DNA from: Oryza sativa Japonica Group
Lineage: Eukaryota > Streptophyta > Magnoliopsida > Poales > Poaceae
DNA: 64,000 bases
Assembly: GCF_034140825.1 (NCBI RefSeq)
Contig: NC_089035.1
Coordinates: 9,661,001-9,725,000 of the forward strand
Direction: 5' to 3'
Numbering within the stretch: position 1 is the stretch's first letter; every line of letters starts with the position of its first letter. Under the pieces are notes generated by a model. That model was not told the origin of the DNA. It ran no database searches and saw only the letters and a list, made by a program, of their open reading frames with translations. Positions 61,660 to 64,000 of this stretch are shown one piece after another. The translations under genes were made by a program, and so were the position numbers.

Positions 61660-64000
61660 GCCGCGCGGCGCGGCGGCAGGGGGTGGTGGGCGACGGCGTC
61701 GGCGTGCGTGTGTCTCTCCCCTCCTCCTCCGCCTCCCAGGGAAACGGGAAGTGTAGCAGGGGAGGGCGAGAGGAGCAGTGGTGCCCCGTCTTCAATTCAA
61801 CACGGGGTTGCTGAAATTTCTTGATATGCAGTTTACAGAGCATGAGATTTTAATGGCTGATTGATTGCAGTTTACAGAGCATGAGATTGTACTGTAATCC
61901 TTCCGTCCCGAAATATAAGCATTGGATTATACGATTATAGCTTATTCGATTGTTTTATGGTTGGTATGGCGCGAGATTATCCCTCTTATACATGCAGGAT
62001 ATCTAGGTTTTCTCGATCATCACATTTTATTACTGAAATTGAGATTTATTTGTTTCTGTAAAGTAGGCGATTGGCTATTTGGAACTTATTTAGATTCACT
62101 CAAATTATACTTATGTGCTGGATTCACTTTATAGTTTTCAAAAAAAAAAGTCTTAAGTTGATCTATCTAAGGGACAGAGCAGGAGCGCCACGAGTAGTGT
62201 CCAAGGCGGATGCACGAGGGGGGGGGGGACAAGCGAGCTCCATAGTTGGCAATCTTTCCTGCTGCCATGACAAAAAGATATAGACGGCATATGGACTAAA
62301 AGGATGAGGGAGAGAGGATAGAGAGGAATGAAAAAAATGATTATATTTACTGTAACTGACATGCAGGTCCTACTTTTTTTTCCTACTTATTATGTCAAGT
62401 AGGCGTCACGTAGACGTCATGTCAAATGAAAACCAAATCAAACATCACGTGGATGTCACGTCAGCTAAAAATCACCGTCTAAAGCATCTTGGAACTATAT
62501 TTGTACTGGTTTTGAAAGATAAAAGATACTCCTATATTGGCTTTGTTCGGACGGCTTAGCTACAGCAGCATTGTGGCTACGCTGCAGCCAACCAGCCAGT
62601 AGCTACAGGAGTTATAACTATCCAGCAGCAAGCAACAACTTCCTGTAACTATGTGTTTGTGTAGCCGAACGGCTACGTTGTACAACACAACTTAAAACGC
62701 TACAGCAAAGTCTTACCGAACATGCTAATTGTATCCAGTTTTGCGGTTGAGAGATATGATTTAAACTCAACCTATAATGAGGAACCAAATTTGAACTTTC
62801 TCCACCCGTAAACCCACGTAGGGCATATGCCATTTAGGTGGGCCTTCCCCAAATCCATGATGAGCCCAGTAGTTGGCTGGGCCTTCAATATGCATCATCA
62901 GCCCATCGGTGCAGTTAGGAACAAGGTCACTGTGTAAAAGGATGTTTGGTTTGCTCCCAAAGTTTACCAAAGATTGCCAACTTGCCACACCTCATGTTAG
63001 TCAAGTTTGACCAAGTTAGTCTATTGTTTAGTTCATAGCCACACTTGTGGCAAGATTCCTTCTCATCTGTTTGGGTCCCACATGTCATCAACTCACCAAA
63101 GCGTGGCACAATCCAATTTTGCTAGCTAAGTTGTGGCTCACTTTTTGTAAGCCACAATTTAGGCAAGTGTGGCATAAAAAATATGGTGAATGGTGGCAAA
63201 CTTAGTATAGCATCCAAACAACCCCTAAGTACCCCTGGTTTTGACTGGCCTATCTTTTCGCTTATTCTTATCAGCCAAAATTTAAAATTTTAAACTTAAA
63301 TTCAAAGTTGATTTTAAGATTTTGTTTTCATTTGCAAATATGTTGTTTCGCTTATGCTTAAAAACAACCAACCAATGGATCCGGACATCTTTGTGTTTGA
63401 GGAAAAGGGAAAAGAGAAGAATGGAGAGGTATACAAAATAAGGTGAGTCATTAGTGCATGATTAAATTAGTATTAACAATTTTAAATTTTAAAAAAATAT
63501 TTATATGATTTTTTAAAGCAATTTTCCTATATTTTTTTAAGAAAAACACCGTTTAATAGTTCGGGAAGCGTGCGCATGAAAAACGAGATAAATCTTCAAT
63601 CTTTCACCTGCTGAGGAACGCAGTCATATTGAGATTCATATATAAAAGTAGACTTACTTTGAGATGAAATGGAGGGTGTATTTTTTTGTTGAAAAAAAAG
63701 TTAAATAGCATCCCTTTGCATGCCCTTGACAATTTTTGAGCAGGATCACATTAAGATAATGTTTAATTTGATATGTATACGAGTGTTACATGTAATACTA
63801 CTAGTTATACATGCGGTACTACTAATACTGTGTGCAAAATTAATTAATTGTGTGATAAACTCAACACACGCGTTTGCTGCATGTGTAGTATTGTACAAGT
63901 AGGCGTATGCATCTCCACCCCATGAATCAACGGTAGATAGATAGCTTCCCTGCACGAATCTCAATGCGGGTTCCTCGGATCGTGGCGGCTGTTGGCGCCG
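61660..64000. other. Right-end intergenic region, no gene seen
   Basis: The first 150 bases are the glucosidase II beta leader. After that the DNA is AT-rich, with a G-run at 62220-62228 and a MITE at 62938-63225. A degraded MITE-like stretch (62540-62730) has TTTGTTCGGACGGCT and TTACCGAACA ends, and AT-rich MITE-type sequence lies near 63430-63600. No supported coding region to the end. Confidence 0.55.
62938..63225. mobile_element. Tourist-type MITE, TAA flanks
   Basis: Left end AAGGATGTTTGGTTTGC, right end GCATCCAAACAACCCC (inverted, imperfect), with TAA on both sides. The interior repeats GCCACA/TGTGGC words. Confidence 0.7.

Overview
This 64 kb window is plant nuclear DNA, most likely from a grass close to rice (Oryza). 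Coding exons are GC-rich and often start with long GCC/GCG runs. Introns and spacers are AT-rich and full of small MITEs of grass type (Stowaway, Tourist/PIF-Harbinger, hAT-like, Mutator-like). Introns follow GT-AG, and the housekeeping promoters carry telo-box (AAACCCTA), TGGGCC/T and TATATAA motifs. The species call rests on family resemblance and gene order as I remember it; no search was run.

Layout from left to right. (1) An incomplete minus-strand gene for a secreted, possibly beta-propeller protein of unknown function (about 640-3541). (2) A transposon-rich spacer, then a minus-strand non-coding snoRNA gene (about 7600-8480) with its own TATA/telo-box promoter and at least three box C/D snoRNAs. 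(3) The RPL30 (eL30) gene (10426-13233, minus). Its 1.9 kb second intron holds tandem copies of a C/D snoRNA family also present in the upstream snoRNA gene, plus a second repeated hairpin. (4) A spacer with MITE and LTR fossils. (5) The catalytic-type subunit of mitochondrial NAD-isocitrate dehydrogenase (17897-21863, plus). (6) TOM40, the mitochondrial import pore (23178-27792, minus, 11 exons). (7) A spacer with an LTR fossil. (8) A small LEA-like gene (31962-32790, plus). (9) An intronless presenilin (34905-36341, minus). (10) The bifunctional histidine-biosynthesis gene HISN2 (37123-41500, minus, 5 exons). (11) A RING-H2 E3 ligase (42924-43913, plus). (12) Cytosolic pyruvate kinase (46771-51649, minus, 3 exons). 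(13) Glucosidase II beta subunit with an HDEL end (55257-61658, minus, 16 exons). The right end is intergenic with MITEs.

The protein genes are ordinary housekeeping genes for respiration, mitochondrial import, glycolysis, ribosomes, histidine synthesis and ER glycoprotein quality control. They share no pathway or operon-like logic. I rebuilt each exon chain by hand from splice sites and frame; the chains for RPL30, IDH, TOM40, HISN2, PK and glucosidase II beta all close in frame.

The most unusual part is the RPL30/snoRNA region (7.2-13.4 kb). Two of its snoRNAs can be matched to 18S rRNA sites, the known targets of human U16 and U44. A further C/D family occurs five times across the two loci, with a compensatory change in its terminal stem. 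A separate hairpin family occurs four times, with a compensated basal stem, and fits no class I can name.
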